Positions 34,938-45,507 of a stretch of DNA of 64,000 bases are shown in pieces. Under the pieces are notes generated by a model that had not been told where the DNA came from, made no database searches, and saw nothing but the letters and a program-made list of their open reading frames with translations. Within the stretch, counting starts at the first letter, position 1, and every line of letters starts with the position of its first letter. The stretch is taken from assembly GCF_002915175.1 (NCBI RefSeq), contig NZ_NXEJ01000012.1, forward strand, positions 244,334 to 308,333. Reading direction: 5' to 3'. Source of the DNA: Agrobacterium rosae (GTDB lineage: Bacteria > Pseudomonadota > Alphaproteobacteria > Rhizobiales > Rhizobiaceae). Both the position numbers and the translations under genes were made by a program.

Positions 34938-36443
34938 TCAGTCAGCCCACGTCATGCGGTTGAGGAACATGCTTTCATTCGGCGTCGGCTTCCATTGGAG
35001 CTTGTTCGAAGCACCGTAGATGATCGCGGCCTGATAAAGCGGAATAAGGTAGTTCTTTTCCGAGTTGATCTGCTGCACGGTTTTATAAAGCTCCAGCCGC
35101 TTGGCCTCATCAAGCGTTTGCCGCGCTGCGACCAGCGCATCGTCAATCGACTTGTCGCCTGCCGTGGCCCAGCCACTGGTGGAATTCAGCGTCGGGAATA
35201 GAATGCCATCGGCATCCTGACAGGCGCAGGACCACCGGCTGAACGCCGTTGCCGGGACGGTCGCTGGCCCGCCTTGCATCTGCTTTAACCAGGTTGCCAT
35301 GTCGGTCATCTGGATTTGCGCATTGAGGCCTACATCGGTCAGCATCTGCTGTAATGCCTGCACGACGCGCTGGTCATACACGGGTGACGTCAAAAGTGGG
35401 ATCGGCTGTGCTGCCGCCGAACCCGCGGCTGCAATCAGTTCCTTGGCTTTTTCTGGATCGTAGGGTGTGGAGGACAGACCTGCTACCCAGCCAAAATGCG
35501 CAGGACTCATGAATTGATCGACTGGCTTATCATATCCACCAAGAATACCCTGGGTGATGCCCTCCTTATCAATAGCGTAGGCAACAGCTTTACGCAGGTC
35601 GGCATTGTCCATCGGAGCCTTTTGAGCATTGAAGGCAAAATAGGCGACCCGTTCGGTCAAGACAGACAGTGCTTTGCCGTAGGCAGAGCCTTCAAGCTGG
35701 GCGGCCAGGTCGGAATCGAGCGTGACGACAAGATCTGCAGCTCCGGCCTGAATATTGGCAAGGCGCGTGGCTGCATCCGGGACAGCACGAAATGTCACTT
35801 CCTTGAACGGTCCCTTGTCACCCCAGTAGTCTGCATTGGCCTCGACGACGACTGCAACGCCGCGATCCCAGCGCTTGAATTTATACGGCCCGCTGCCAAC
35901 CGGATTGAGATTGAAAGCGTCCTTGCCAATTTTTTCAACGGTCTCCTTCGGCAGCACCGAAAGCTTCACCAACTGCGCGAGCAGGGCCGGATAGGCACCG
36001 TCTGTCGTCAGCGTGACCTTTGACGGGCCTGTCACCTCTGCATTCACGATCTTATTGAACTGGCTCAGCTGTGGGCTTGCAAAAGCAGGATCGATGATCC
36101 GCTTCACGCTGAAGGCCACATCTTCCGGGGTCAGCTTCTGACCGTTGTGAAAGGTGACATCGTCACGAATGGTGAACTCGATCCTCGTATCGGACAGATA
36201 CGTCCACTCGGTCGCCAGTTGCGGAACGATCTTGCCGTCATCGTCGCGTGTGACGATGTTGTCGAAGATGTTTCGATAGACGAAATAGCTGTCTGGGTTC
36301 CATTGCAAATGGGGATCCAGTGACGACGGCTCGTTCACCAGGTTGACCGTGAACATATCTCTTGCCATCGCAAATTGCGGGGTGGCCGTCGAAAGCAACC
36401 AACCTGCGGCTACGGCAAGCAACCCGTTCCTCACGTTTTTCAT
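34938..36443 (-). CDS. Peptide ABC transporter binding protein 1
   Basis: A 501-residue family-5 solute-binding protein (DppA/OppA fold). Signal peptide cleaved near QFAMA-RD. Family motifs include NEPSSLDPHLQWNPDSY, VAFSVKRIIDP and GSGPYKFKRWDRG. It is a close paralogue of the next upstream gene, with the same C-terminal NESMFLNRMTW pattern. Two cysteines near residue 410 (WSCACQDADG) are shared. It ends 13 bp before the DppB gene. Confidence 0.9.
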   Translation of the reverse strand: MKNVRNGLLAVAAGWLLSTATPQFAMARDMFTVNLVNEPSSLDPHLQWNPDSYFVYRNIFDNIVTRDDDGKIVPQLATEWTYLSDTRIEFTIRDDVTFHNGQKLTPEDVAFSVKRIIDPAFASPQLSQFNKIVNAEVTGPSKVTLTTDGAYPALLAQLVKLSVLPKETVEKIGKDAFNLNPVGSGPYKFKRWDRGVAVVVEANADYWGDKGPFKEVTFRAVPDAATRLANIQAGAADLVVTLDSDLAAQLEGSAYGKALSVLTERVAYFAFNAQKAPMDNADLRKAVAYAIDKEGITQGILGGYDKPVDQFMSPAHFGWVAGLSSTPYDPEKAKELIAAAGSAAAQPIPLLTSPVYDQRVVQALQQMLTDVGLNAQIQMTDMATWLKQMQGGPATVPATAFSRWSCACQDADGILFPTLNSTSGWATAGDKSIDDALVAARQTLDEAKRLELYKTVQQINSEKNYLIPLYQAAIIYGASNKLQWKPTPNESMFLNRMTWAD

Positions 36444-36524
36444 GTTCGTTCCCTTTATACTCGAAGCTTTCTGCTTCTTTGAGCTGGTGCCAGATACGCT
36501 CTGGCAAGCGTTCGATACGATGCC

Positions 36525-38036
36525 TCAATCACTCCATGTCATGCGGTTCAGAAACAGGCTTTCATTCGGAGTCGGCGTCCATGCGAGGTGATTGGATGCG
36601 CCATAGATTGCGGCCACCTGGTAGAGCGGGATCACAGGGATGTCGCTCGCCACCGTTTCATGGACCTTCTGGTAGCTTTCCAGACGCTTGCCTTCATCGA
36701 GCGTAGAGCGGGCATCCGCCAGTTGCTTGTCGACCTCGGGATTTCGATATGTGGACCAGATGTTCTTAGAATCCAGAAGCGGGAAGAGAACACCATCGAC
36801 ATCCTGGCACGCGCAAGACCAGCGGCCATAGCCCAGCAAGGATGCGGTTTCTGGACCACCCTGAGAGCGCTTCAGATAGGTCGCCATATCCGTCATTTCG
36901 ATTTCGACGTTAAAGCCGACATCGGTAAGCATCTGCTGTATAGCCTGCACCACACGCTGATCGAAGACCGGTGCCGTTGCGAAATTGATTTTCGCCTTCG
37001 CAGCTTCTCCGGCATCAGAGACGATTTTTTTAGCCTGATCAGGATCGAACGTGGGCCCTTTGATGCCATCGACCCAGCCAAAGTGAACCGGCGTTGCAAG
37101 CTCGTCGACTGCTTTGTCGTGACCGCCGAGAATGCCCTCAATCAGCCCTTCCTTGTCGATTGCATGAGCGACGGCCTGACGCAGCTTTACATCGTTAAAA
37201 GGAGGTTTTTGCGTATTCAGGCGCAGATAGGCGACACGTTCCGTAAGCGCCGACAATGTTTTTGCGGAAGCGGAGCCTTCCAACTGCGCTGCAAGATCGC
37301 CATCAAGAGTGACGCCGAGGTCAGACGTCCCGGCTTGGAGGTTGGCCAATCGGGTAGATGCGTCAGGCACGGCCCTGAACGTCGCCTTTTCAAATTTACC
37401 TTTTTCACCCCAATAGTTATCGTTACGCGCAAGGGTGACGGAAACACCACGCTGCCACGATTCGAATTTGTAGGGTCCGCTGCCAATCGGCTGCAGATTG
37501 AAAGCGTCTTTGCCAACACGCTCGACAATCGCTTTTGGCACGACAGACAATTTAACGAGCTGGGCAAGGAGCGCAGGGTAAGGACCGTCCGTTGTCAGCG
37601 TTACGGTATTCTCAGCGGTCGCCTTCGCATCAACAATCTTGTTGAACTGGCCGAGCTGTGGACTGCCGAATTTCGGGTCAGTGATGCGCTTGACGCTGAA
37701 GGCAACATCATCCGCCGTCAGCTTGGAACCGTCGTGGAACGTAATGTCATTGCGTATCTTGAACTCGATCTCGGTATCGGACAGATATTTCCATTCGGTG
37801 GCAACCTGCGGAATAATCTTGCCAGCGTCATCGCGGGTGACAAGATTATCAAAAATATTTCGATAGACGTAGTAGCTGTCTGGATTCCACTGCACATGCG
37901 GGTCCAGCGATGATGGCTCGTTGACGAGATCAATCGTCAGGGCATCCTTCGCCCAGACCTGGCCAGCCATGGGCGCGGTCAAGAGGTAGACTCCCAAGAC
38001 CGAAACAAGCATTTTTCTGCGAAGCGAATTTGTCAT
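36525..38036 (-). CDS. Peptide ABC transporter binding protein 2
   Basis: A 503-residue second family-5 binding protein. Signal peptide near GQVWA-KD. It shares long blocks with the neighbouring one (NEPSSLDPHVQWNPDSYYVY, GRWSCACQDVDG, NESLFLNRMTWSD) and probably arose by tandem duplication. Divergence in the middle suggests a different or wider ligand range. The start overlaps the GntR gene stop (ATGA), and 81 bp separate it from binding protein 1. Confidence 0.9.
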   Translation of the reverse strand: MTNSLRRKMLVSVLGVYLLTAPMAGQVWAKDALTIDLVNEPSSLDPHVQWNPDSYYVYRNIFDNLVTRDDAGKIIPQVATEWKYLSDTEIEFKIRNDITFHDGSKLTADDVAFSVKRITDPKFGSPQLGQFNKIVDAKATAENTVTLTTDGPYPALLAQLVKLSVVPKAIVERVGKDAFNLQPIGSGPYKFESWQRGVSVTLARNDNYWGEKGKFEKATFRAVPDASTRLANLQAGTSDLGVTLDGDLAAQLEGSASAKTLSALTERVAYLRLNTQKPPFNDVKLRQAVAHAIDKEGLIEGILGGHDKAVDELATPVHFGWVDGIKGPTFDPDQAKKIVSDAGEAAKAKINFATAPVFDQRVVQAIQQMLTDVGFNVEIEMTDMATYLKRSQGGPETASLLGYGRWSCACQDVDGVLFPLLDSKNIWSTYRNPEVDKQLADARSTLDEGKRLESYQKVHETVASDIPVIPLYQVAAIYGASNHLAWTPTPNESLFLNRMTWSD

Positions 38037-38836
38037 TGCTCATTACCCTTATTTTCGGAATTCGACGCGCCTAAGAGGATGTGTGATGCAGCACTGGGGT
38101 CGATGGAAGGCTGCTCACTCATCCGGCTGGCCAAGGCAGGCTGAGGCAGTGCTGATGTGAAGGTTTTCGATCGCAACATATGATCGACGATGTATTCGCG
38201 GAACCGCTGCACATCTTCCAACAGGAGGTACTTTGCAGCGGCTTCATCGCCATTCTCAAGGACATCGACCAGAGCGGTGCGGGAGGGAGAAACGTAGCTG
38301 GGATGTTTTCCTTCGAAGTAAGACAGCAGCCTTGCGGAATGATCTAGGGCGCCATTAAGCCACTGTACGACTATTTCTCCGCGCCGCCTTGCTAGAAGAT
38401 TTAGGAAGGAGCGGTCGAGCGCTCTGGCTGCTAAGATAGCCTCAGCCTCTGAGCGACCAGCTAGAGCGTCAAGTTGAGAAGCGATAATCCTGAAACTTGC
38501 CGACTCCTCTGGCAAGAGAACACCCTTAGCCAACTGGGATTCGACGACATTCCGAGCTTCTAGAATGTCTCCAATTGCCGCGCCGGTGATAGGGGCAACC
38601 TGCCAGCCATTTCTTGGAATCGGAGAGATAAACCCCTCCACTTCCAGTCTGGCAAGGGCGTTCCGCACGGCAGCTCGACCCAGACCAAAGCGTTCCGAAA
38701 TGTCGCCTTCAGATACCGCGTCTGCTGGTGCCAGCTCACATTCGATCAAAGCTCGTTTTAAGCGTTTAAAGGCAAATGCATTCTTTCCTTCTGGTTGAAG
38801 GGCGGGATGGGCGAAGGGTGATGATTGATCGAGCAT
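38033..38836 (-). CDS. GntR-family regulator (FCD-type)
   Basis: A 267-residue regulator. A winged helix-turn-helix (about 20-85; SEGDISERFGLGRAAVRNAL, ARLEVEGFISPIPRNGW) is followed by an all-helical FCD-like ligand domain. The ATG at 38836 (MLDQSSPFAHP) gives a normal length; an in-frame extension upstream looks non-coding. As the first gene of the long minus-strand unit and coupled to a binding-protein gene, it most likely controls import and breakdown of the peptide-like substrate. Confidence 0.88.
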   Translation of the reverse strand: MLDQSSPFAHPALQPEGKNAFAFKRLKRALIECELAPADAVSEGDISERFGLGRAAVRNALARLEVEGFISPIPRNGWQVAPITGAAIGDILEARNVVESQLAKGVLLPEESASFRIIASQLDALAGRSEAEAILAARALDRSFLNLLARRRGEIVVQWLNGALDHSARLLSYFEGKHPSYVSPSRTALVDVLENGDEAAAKYLLLEDVQRFREYIVDHMLRSKTFTSALPQPALASRMSEQPSIDPSAASHILLGASNSENKGNEQ

Positions 38837-39544
38837 GCAATGACGATATCGAAACGTTAAGATTTCACAAGATGAAAAATGACATCTCACAAACCAATTT
38901 TGGAATATTAAGCCCTGCGCCCTGATTAAATTGCTCTGCGAAATGTCCATCTGGAATCGCCAGCAAAGATGGGAACTTCGCTCTTGATTGTTTGAATGCC
39001 GCGCTACATGAACCGGTCAATGTGTCATAAGAAAGCGCGCCGTGAACGACCTTCAAGACCCCAAACGGAGTACGATGGGGCCCTGTCGTTTCTTGATAAA
39101 AGGGTGGTCCGGAATCGGGGCAACTGAAACCCACACGTCTCGCGGCAGTATTGGAGGTTTCGCCGAAGTTGCGGGGTCCGATCTTGATTTTGTGGCTCGA
39201 GTTGGCCAGTCACTGGGCACTCCGCAGTCACCCTGTTGTGATCCGGACCCAGAAAATTCACCTCAGACAGTGTCTTGTGAATTTTCACCCAGCTTGGAAT
39301 AGGACCGTAAAACCAACTCCTTAGTAGGGTATAGCAGAAAACGTTTATTTAGAGTTGTTTTAAATACTGACAAAGGTGCCTATTTCAACCCAAAATAAGC
39401 TTAACAACACTTTAATGTTTTGAGCGAATATTATCCTACATAAATTTGGGGTAGAGGCGCGAACGGCAGATGCCGCTCTGAAACGCGGACAATGATGTCC
39501 ACCCCTTTGTTTGCGTCTCCACCTCTGTTCATGGAAGTGTTCCC
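38837..39544. other. Intergenic region between divergent GntR and chemoreceptor genes
   Basis: No supported gene in about 700 bp. The left part should contain the GntR promoter. Around 39130-39290 the composition resembles degenerate IS or coding DNA but nothing was recognised. The right 200 bp is AT-rich and should hold the chemoreceptor promoter, with GGAAG just before its ATG. Confidence 0.5.
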
Positions 39545-41377
39545 ATGTCTCTCATGCAAAACCTCCGGATCAGGACGAAAGTCCTGTCTCTGGTCCTTCC
39601 CACCTGCCTAATCGGCATTGGAGGGGCTATCTATGTCTCAAACAATTTTAAATCCGCCGACACTGAGTACACCGACTTCATCGGCAATGACGGCAATGCG
39701 GAGATCGACATGGCGATCGCCAGCCAGCGCCTGGTTGCAATCGTCTATGATGCGTATCAAGTGTTCCTTTACGACGCTGGTACAGCAGGAATGAAGAGAG
39801 CGACGGATGACTACGCTGCAAGCAAGACCAGACTTCACGAACTGATCGATAATGCCGAAAAACTGTTGCCAGAAGAAAGCCAGACGCTTGGCGCTCTGCA
39901 GTCTCAGGCTGAATCCATTATCGAGATTACCGACAAGGCGGTAGCAGCAGGATCAGCCAATCGCGATGAGGAAGCGAAAGCGCTGCTCGTTCAGGCTGAC
40001 GAGAAGGCTGCCAAGGCGATCGGTGAGATGAGAACCTGGATCAATGGCGCCAGCGATGGCATCAAGACCAGGTCAGCAGAACTCTCCGAAAAGACCAGCG
40101 ACACCATCCTTTACACCCTTATCACCCTCGCCGGGGTATTTTCGCTTACGCTTTTCTTGGCCGTGTTTGTCACGAAACGCGAAATCACGTCTCCGATCGA
40201 GCGTCTACGTTTACGCATGATGTCTCTTGCTTCTGGAAAGGTCGATGAGGTCGTTCCAGGTGCCGATCGACGTGATGAGCTCGGCAGCATGGCGTCAGCA
40301 GTCGCTGTCTTCCGTGACAATGCAATCGAAAAAGACCGTCTTGAAAAACAGACCGATGCTGACCGTGCCTTGTCTGAAAGCGAGAGACTGGAACGGGAAA
40401 GACAGAAGGCGGAAGATGCAGCGAACACGAAGTTCGCGGTCGACGCTCTGCGCGGTGGTCTGGAAGCTCTGGCCGACGGGAATGTCTCTCACCGGATCCG
40501 CACTCCATTCACGGGCACGCTTGACGAGCTTCGTTCGAATTTCAACGGATCGGTCGAAAAACTCCATTCGGTTCTGAAATCCGTTGGACAGAATGCTTCT
40601 GGCATCGATGCTGGTGCAAATGAAATCAGATCTGCCGCTGACGATCTGTCGAGACGCACAGAACAGCAGGCTGCATCTGTCGAGGAAACGGCTGCGGCGC
40701 TAGAACAGATCACCACCACCGTATGGGACTCAGCCAAACGCGCTGACGATGCAGGCAAGCTCGTTGAGAAAGCGCGAAGCGGCGTCGAGCGCTCAGGCGA
40801 GTTGATGCAAGACGCGGTACAGGCCATGATGGCTATAGAGAAATCCGCAGGTGAAATGGGCAACATCATCTCAGTTATCGACGAGATCGCGTTCCAGACC
40901 AACCTGCTGGCCTTGAATGCCGGTGTTGAGGCTGCTCGCGCAGGTGAAGCCGGAAAAGGGTTCGCGGTCGTTGCACAGGAAGTTCGCGAACTCGCGCAAC
41001 GTTCGGCGACAGCCGCAAAGGAAATCAAGACTCTGATCGCGGCTTCCGGTTCGCAGGTTCAGACTGGGGTCAGCCTGGTGAAGCAGACAGGAAACTCACT
41101 CGACACCATTGTCGACGAGGTCCGGGAAATAAGCCGTCATGTCAATGCGATCGTGGAATCATCCCGCGAGCAGTCTACGGGGCTGCAGGAGATAAACACC
41201 GCTGTTAACGTGATGGACCAGGGCACTCAGCAGAACGCAGCCATGGTCGAGCAGTCGACTGCGGCGAGCCACAGCCTTGCTCGAGAAGCGGCTGCGCTCA
41301 ACCAGTTGCTGGCACAGTTTGACTTGCGTGGTGGACAAGCCTCTGACACCGATCTGCGGGGACAGTGGGCCGCCTAA
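39545..41377 (+). CDS. Methyl-accepting chemotaxis protein
   Basis: A 610-residue chemoreceptor. Helix 1 (about 13-33) and helix 2 (about 188-210) enclose a four-helix-bundle-like periplasmic sensor of ~150 residues. A HAMP domain (about 212-265), a second HAMP-like segment (about 300-350) and the signalling domain follow. The hairpin tip contains [20 protein letters not shown] and [20 protein letters not shown]. Methylation-region helices have [16 protein letters not shown]. No CheR-binding pentapeptide at the C-terminus. A diverged 3' copy of this gene lies at 1171-1424. The ligand is unknown. Confidence 0.93.
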   Translation: MSLMQNLRIRTKVLSLVLPTCLIGIGGAIYVSNNFKSADTEYTDFIGNDGNAEIDMAIASQRLVAIVYDAYQVFLYDAGTAGMKRATDDYAASKTRLHELIDNAEKLLPEESQTLGALQSQAESIIEITDKAVAAGSANRDEEAKALLVQADEKAAKAIGEMRTWINGASDGIKTRSAELSEKTSDTILYTLITLAGVFSLTLFLAVFVTKREITSPIERLRLRMMSLASGKVDEVVPGADRRDELGSMASAVAVFRDNAIEKDRLEKQTDADRALSESERLERERQKAEDAANTKFAVDALRGGLEALADGNVSHRIRTPFTGTLDELRSNFNGSVEKLHSVLKSVGQNASGIDAGANEIRSAADDLSRRTEQQAASVEETAAALEQITTTVWDSAKRADDAGKLVEKARSGVERSGELMQDAVQAMMAIEKSAGEMGNIISVIDEIAFQTNLLALNAGVEAARAGEAGKGFAVVAQEVRELAQRSATAAKEIKTLIAASGSQVQTGVSLVKQTGNSLDTIVDEVREISRHVNAIVESSREQSTGLQEINTAVNVMDQGTQQNAAMVEQSTAASHSLAREAAALNQLLAQFDLRGGQASDTDLRGQWAA

Positions 41378-41399
41378 TAGGTGGTGGTTTTAGTCAAGA

Positions 41400-41428
41400 G
41401 TGGTGCCAGGACGCCAAGATGGCACCAC
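41400..41428 (+). terminator. Hairpin after chemoreceptor gene
   Basis: GTGGTGCCA and TGGCACCAC form a 9-bp stem with an 11-base loop, 23 bp after the stop. No T-run follows. It matches, in shortened form, the longer hairpin behind the duplicated fragment at 1445-1480. Confidence 0.5.
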
Positions 41429-41635
41429 GCCCCTGATGATGAACAATGCATTTTGGCTCAGTTGGAAACGGGCAATCGCTTGAACTATATGAAAAATCGC
41501 GGGCCAGAACTAATTCCTCCGCCTAATTGGTCGTGTCGGCGCATGGAAGATCGAGCCCTCTGATCAGGTGATACATCTACGGCTGTATTCTCTATACCGT
41601 TAAGCGATCGTGTCGCGCTACTTGACGTGTTCAAC

Positions 41636-41656
41636 GCTCTTGAAAGGATATGAACC
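41636..41656. repeat. tRNA-3'-end-like motif A beside the FitAB module
   Basis: GCTCTTGAAAGGATATGAACC resembles the minus-strand view of a tRNA T-arm (GGATTCGAACC type). Two relatives occur at 58971-58990 and 59704-59723, flanking the other VapBC module. It does not fold as a full tRNA. The remaining bases between 41429 and 41678 show no gene. Confidence 0.35.
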
Positions 41657-41678
41657 GGCGACCTGTAATTCTAAAGAC

Positions 41679-42098
41679 CTAGGCGGACCAGGGATTGATA
41701 ACTATCAATCCGGCTGCTTCAAATGGGCTTGTATCTCGCGTTGCGACCGCGAGATGGTTTTCTGCGGCCGTAGCAGCAATGTATCCATCAGCCTTCCCGA
41801 TCGCCTTTCCAGATGTTCGGCCGCTCGCCATCAGGTCCGCGTAGAACTGTGAGGTACCTTTATTAAAGGGCAGAATGCGTCCGTCAAAAATTGGTAGAAC
41901 CTCACCTTCAAGGCGATCGTGGAGAATTGTCTGACGCTTCCCCGACGGCATTGAGGCAATCCCGAAACGAAGTTCGGCAATTGAAATAGCAGAAATGAAT
42001 AGCGTTTCGATGGCCTGTGCATCCAGCCAAGTCAGCACAGCGATATCGGGAGCTGGCTTCCAAGGCTCAGATATTACATTAGTGTCTAGCAAGATCAT
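41679..42098 (-). CDS. Type II toxin, PIN-domain ribonuclease (FitB/VapC)
   Basis: A 139-residue PIN-domain nuclease. Acidic metal ligands are seen in MILLDTNVISE (Asp5), in ISIAELRFGI (Glu), in GKADGYIAATAA (Asp) and in VATRDTSPFE (Asp), so it should be active. The family cleaves RNA, often tRNA, when freed from its antitoxin. Start codon overlaps the antitoxin stop (ATGA). It ends 23 bp from motif A. Confidence 0.92.
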   Translation of the reverse strand: MILLDTNVISEPWKPAPDIAVLTWLDAQAIETLFISAISIAELRFGIASMPSGKRQTILHDRLEGEVLPIFDGRILPFNKGTSQFYADLMASGRTSGKAIGKADGYIAATAAENHLAVATRDTSPFEAAGLIVINPWSA

Positions 42099-42349
42099 TC
42101 GAAAGTCATCGGTACTGCCGGGGTCCTGTCGCGCTGTTGTTGCAGCGCTTCGACATCATTGTTTGACATTTCGGCGTCACGGCCAATAGCCGCGAGAAGC
42201 GAGCCGAGTTTCACGCGTCCAGATGGACGAACAGCGGCTTCGAGAATGTCACGAATTTCGGCCTCGGTACTACGACCGTGGTAAGCTGCTCTTGCGCGTA
42301 ACGCCCGATGAGTTTCATCAGAGAGGTTTCGTATGGTCACCGCCGCCAT
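42095..42349 (-). CDS. FitA-type ribbon-helix-helix antitoxin
   Basis: An 84-residue antitoxin. The N-terminal ribbon-helix-helix reads MAAVTIRNLSDETHRALRAR and continues AAYHGRSTEAEIRDIL, typical of FitA/VapB. The C-terminal tail (RTPAVPMTFE) would bind the toxin. It is coupled to the toxin gene. A palindrome at 42377-42386 just upstream probably serves as its autoregulatory operator. Confidence 0.92.
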   Translation of the reverse strand: MAAVTIRNLSDETHRALRARAAYHGRSTEAEIRDILEAAVRPSGRVKLGSLLAAIGRDAEMSNNDVEALQQQRDRTPAVPMTFE

Positions 42350-42376
42350 TTATGCGATCCTATATATATTTTCGCT

Positions 42377-42386
42377 GTGATATCAC
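42377..42386. promoter_or_regulatory. GTGATATCAC operator for FitAB
   Basis: A perfect 10-bp palindrome about 30 bp before the antitoxin start, next to a TATATATA tract that could be the -10 region. This placement fits autorepression by the ribbon-helix-helix antitoxin; the binding itself is inferred. Confidence 0.45.
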
Positions 42387-42558
42387 TACCACGGAAATGA
42401 TAGCATTTTCAAGTCGTACTACGAGCCGCCGGAAATGGGAAATTGTTCGCGTTCTTTCGCCTTTCAAACGATCTCTGACGGATTTAAGCAGTTTTTTATT
42501 CATTTCCCTTAGCGTTTGCTACTGGGGCGGCGTTGTGCCGCGGGGAAGAGGTTAGAGC

Positions 42559-45054
42559 ATGAAATTATCCCGGAAGATGAAATCCATCGGATTCAGAACA
42601 TCGAGTGGGATGGCATTATTGCTCATGTCGGTCGTGCTGGTCGCATTTGTGGGGATTCGCGGGATCGGAAGTCTGACAGGTGCCGTATCTCAAACCGTGG
42701 ATACGTCGAAGGTCCTGATTGGAGCCAACAAGGCTGAAGGCGCCATAATCCAGTACCTCGTCAGCAAAGAACCCCAACGCATTGATCAAGCAGCTAACGC
42801 GCTTGAGACGGCGCAAGCGACACTCGCCTCTCTGGCCCTGTCAAAAGAAGAAAGCACGCAGCTCACAGCTGGCATCTCGATGATGTCAAATGCGATCAGA
42901 GCTCTCGGAGCCGCTCAGGATGCTGTTCAGAAAACAGCCATAGCTTTGCGCGATACGACCGGAAGCATGGTTTCCCTGGCTGATCAGGCTGAAAAGAGTG
43001 CACAGGATATCGCCAACCAGGCCGAGACCAATTCGAACAACGCGCTGATCAGTCTCAATACCATCCGTATCCTTATGCAGAATGCTGGCAATTTCAGCGA
43101 AGGGATCAATGCTGTTGAGTTGGCGCTTGTGAAAGCCTCCGCGCAGGGTGGACAGATAGCGAACGATCAGATCGCAAACCCGATGGCCCGTGCTCAGGCC
43201 AGCTTGACGGAAGTTGTCAAGCTGGGAGGAGCACCTGAGATCCAGCCGATCGTCAGCAGCCTAGAGAAGAGCTTCACAGAGATTCAGACCGCCATTACGA
43301 AAGATAATGGCCAAGCTTTTTTCTCGACACAGGATTTCACGCTGTTCGCTAACATTTCAACCGCCTCTCAGAAGCTGGACGAGGTGCTACGTAAATCCGC
43401 AGAAACGGAAGTGGCCTCCAAGAGCGAAAAAGATAAGGCCCGATCAAAGGCCCGTATAGTTTCCGGTACCGCACGCAACTTCAGCAATGTCTTGAAAGAC
43501 ATTCTTGTTCAAGTCGAACGATACCGCCTGCAGCCTTCTGTTGAAGCTGAAGCAGTAGTGGCGGCAGGCATGAAGAAGGCGGAAGCCTTCGGTGGCATGC
43601 TGGCGAAGACGACCGGGAATGACATGACTGCCAGTCTCGCCCAACTGGGCCAGACTTTCGATGCTATGAACAAGAATTTGGCGTCGTTCGATCAGCAGGC
43701 GTCGCTGGTCGTGTCGACATCGCAGAGCGTCACCGACGGTATTGTCGAGATCGCAGGCGAAATTGCGTCGAAATCAGAACGCCAGGGTAGTCAGGGCACA
43801 TCCTGGATGTGGGGAGCCGGTTTGTTTAGCCTAGTCCTGGCTATGGCCATTGCGCTCTTCATGGTCCGCTCCGTTGCGCGGCCGATGATGCAAGTTGCGC
43901 AGGCAATGGCGCGTCTAGCAAAAGGGGAACCTGATACGCATCTGAAGCTTGCGAAAACCGACAACGAAATCGGTGAGATGATTGGTGCACTGCAAGTGTT
44001 TCAAGAAAACGACCGCGCTCGCATAAATGCCGAAGCCGAGACAGGTCGTGAAAGGCAACAAGCAGAAAATCTGCGGGTTGAACGTGAAGCCGAGCGTGTG
44101 ACGGAGGCGCAAGCGATGGAACATGCGTTCCGACAGATTTCCGGTGGTCTGGACGCTTTGTCCAAGGGGGATCTGACAACGCGAATCGGAGCAGTCGACT
44201 CCCGATACGAGCGTATCAGAGATCACTTCAATAGTGCCGTTTCCACGTTGGAAGAGGCAATCGGCGCTGTTATCCTCAGCGTTAGCACGATTCGGTCCGG
44301 GTTATCAGAAATATCAAGCGCATCCAACGATCTTGCCCGTCGGACGGAACAGCAGGCTGCCTCTCTCGAAGAAACAGTTGCCGCCTTGGGTGAGGTGGCC
44401 ACCGGGATCAACAGCACTGCCGATGGCGCAGGCCACGCTCGAAAGACGGTTGCGCTCGCTAAAACAAATGCTGAAAGCGGCGGAGCGGTGGTGGAACGCG
44501 CCATCAGCGCCATGAGCGGAATTCAGGATTCATCGACAAAGATCGGCAATATCATCGGTGTCATCGACGAAATCGCATTCCAGACGAATTTGCTTGCGCT
44601 CAATGCAGGGGTCGAGGCTGCGCGTGCCGGGGAAGCCGGCAAAGGCTTTGCCGTCGTTGCCCAAGAAGTGCGCGAGCTTGCGCAAAGATCTGCAAGTGCG
44701 GCTCGCGAAATCAAGGTGTTGATTTCAACATCCACGGCTCAGGTTACAGCAGGCGTCAAGCTCGTCGACGAAACGGGCATATCGCTCAAAGACATCTGCG
44801 AGCAGATCGGCGGCATCAGCGTCATCATAGACAAGATTGCGATGGCGGCGCGGGAACAGGCCGTCAGTCTTCGGGAGGTTTCCAACGCCGGTGACGAGAT
44901 GGACAAGGTCACCCAACAGAATGCAGCTATGGTCGAGGAAACAACTGCCGCATCTCAAACTCTCTTACAGGAAACTGAAATGCTGGCCCAAATGGTGGGG
45001 CAATTCGCGACCCGGCCTGCAACGAGCGTTGGACTCCTTGCAGCGGCAGCGTAA
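42559..45054 (+). CDS. Large-sensor methyl-accepting chemotaxis protein
   Basis: An 831-residue chemoreceptor. Helix 1 (about 16-38) and helix 2 (about 413-436) enclose a ~370-residue, all-helical periplasmic region consistent with a helical bimodular (HBM) sensor, a class that binds organic acids in known members. HAMP follows (about 438-490), then a signalling domain with [20 protein letters not shown] and [20 protein letters not shown]. No C-terminal pentapeptide. AGAGG precedes the ATG. Not closely related to the 610-residue receptor outside the signalling domain. Confidence 0.92.
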   Translation: MKLSRKMKSIGFRTSSGMALLLMSVVLVAFVGIRGIGSLTGAVSQTVDTSKVLIGANKAEGAIIQYLVSKEPQRIDQAANALETAQATLASLALSKEESTQLTAGISMMSNAIRALGAAQDAVQKTAIALRDTTGSMVSLADQAEKSAQDIANQAETNSNNALISLNTIRILMQNAGNFSEGINAVELALVKASAQGGQIANDQIANPMARAQASLTEVVKLGGAPEIQPIVSSLEKSFTEIQTAITKDNGQAFFSTQDFTLFANISTASQKLDEVLRKSAETEVASKSEKDKARSKARIVSGTARNFSNVLKDILVQVERYRLQPSVEAEAVVAAGMKKAEAFGGMLAKTTGNDMTASLAQLGQTFDAMNKNLASFDQQASLVVSTSQSVTDGIVEIAGEIASKSERQGSQGTSWMWGAGLFSLVLAMAIALFMVRSVARPMMQVAQAMARLAKGEPDTHLKLAKTDNEIGEMIGALQVFQENDRARINAEAETGRERQQAENLRVEREAERVTEAQAMEHAFRQISGGLDALSKGDLTTRIGAVDSRYERIRDHFNSAVSTLEEAIGAVILSVSTIRSGLSEISSASNDLARRTEQQAASLEETVAALGEVATGINSTADGAGHARKTVALAKTNAESGGAVVERAISAMSGIQDSSTKIGNIIGVIDEIAFQTNLLALNAGVEAARAGEAGKGFAVVAQEVRELAQRSASAAREIKVLISTSTAQVTAGVKLVDETGISLKDICEQIGGISVIIDKIAMAAREQAVSLREVSNAGDEMDKVTQQNAAMVEETTAASQTLLQETEMLAQMVGQFATRPATSVGLLAAAA

Positions 45055-45507
45055 AGCTGGCGTCTAATGATCGTGCTTTTCGGCCGGCTTTACTGGACAA
45101 CGGTCCAAAGATACGCGGGTTCTTTTATGGGCGGATCGCAAATTTTTGCGCGTAACGGTATCTCGGCAGGCACGTCAACTGGGAAGAAATTTCGTGCGCA
45201 TGTAGTCTTGAGCAAACATCAGCAGAACTCAGGAGAGTTGCCCAATACGGATGATGACAATTGATCTCAGTATAAGCTGTCAGGGAAATTGTCGCGCTCC
45301 TCCACTCGACCCTATCTAGGAGTTGCGACAATACGCACACGTGTTGGAGGAAGAGCTATAGAGCGTGCCTTCTTCAGCAACGAGTTCCTCCTAATTCTGG
45401 TACAGAGAAAACTAGCGCCATTATGCATCAGTTCCATCGCATAATTTTGCTACGAACATTCGGAAAAATCGATTATAACTCGGAGCAAATTCAAGGTTGC
45501 TATCTTC
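45055..45507. other. Intergenic stretch with a long interrupted hairpin
   Basis: No credible gene. At 45288-45332 ATTGTCGC-G-CTCCT and AGGAG-TT-GCGACAAT can pair over a 16-base loop. It lacks a T-run and may be a terminator remnant, attenuator or binding site. The 100 bp before 45508 should contain the LysR promoter. Confidence 0.45.

Noticed and set aside
36588-37913. 441-codon open frame on the plus strand opposite a binding protein
   Set aside because: Mirror of a well-supported gene on the other strand; no family features.
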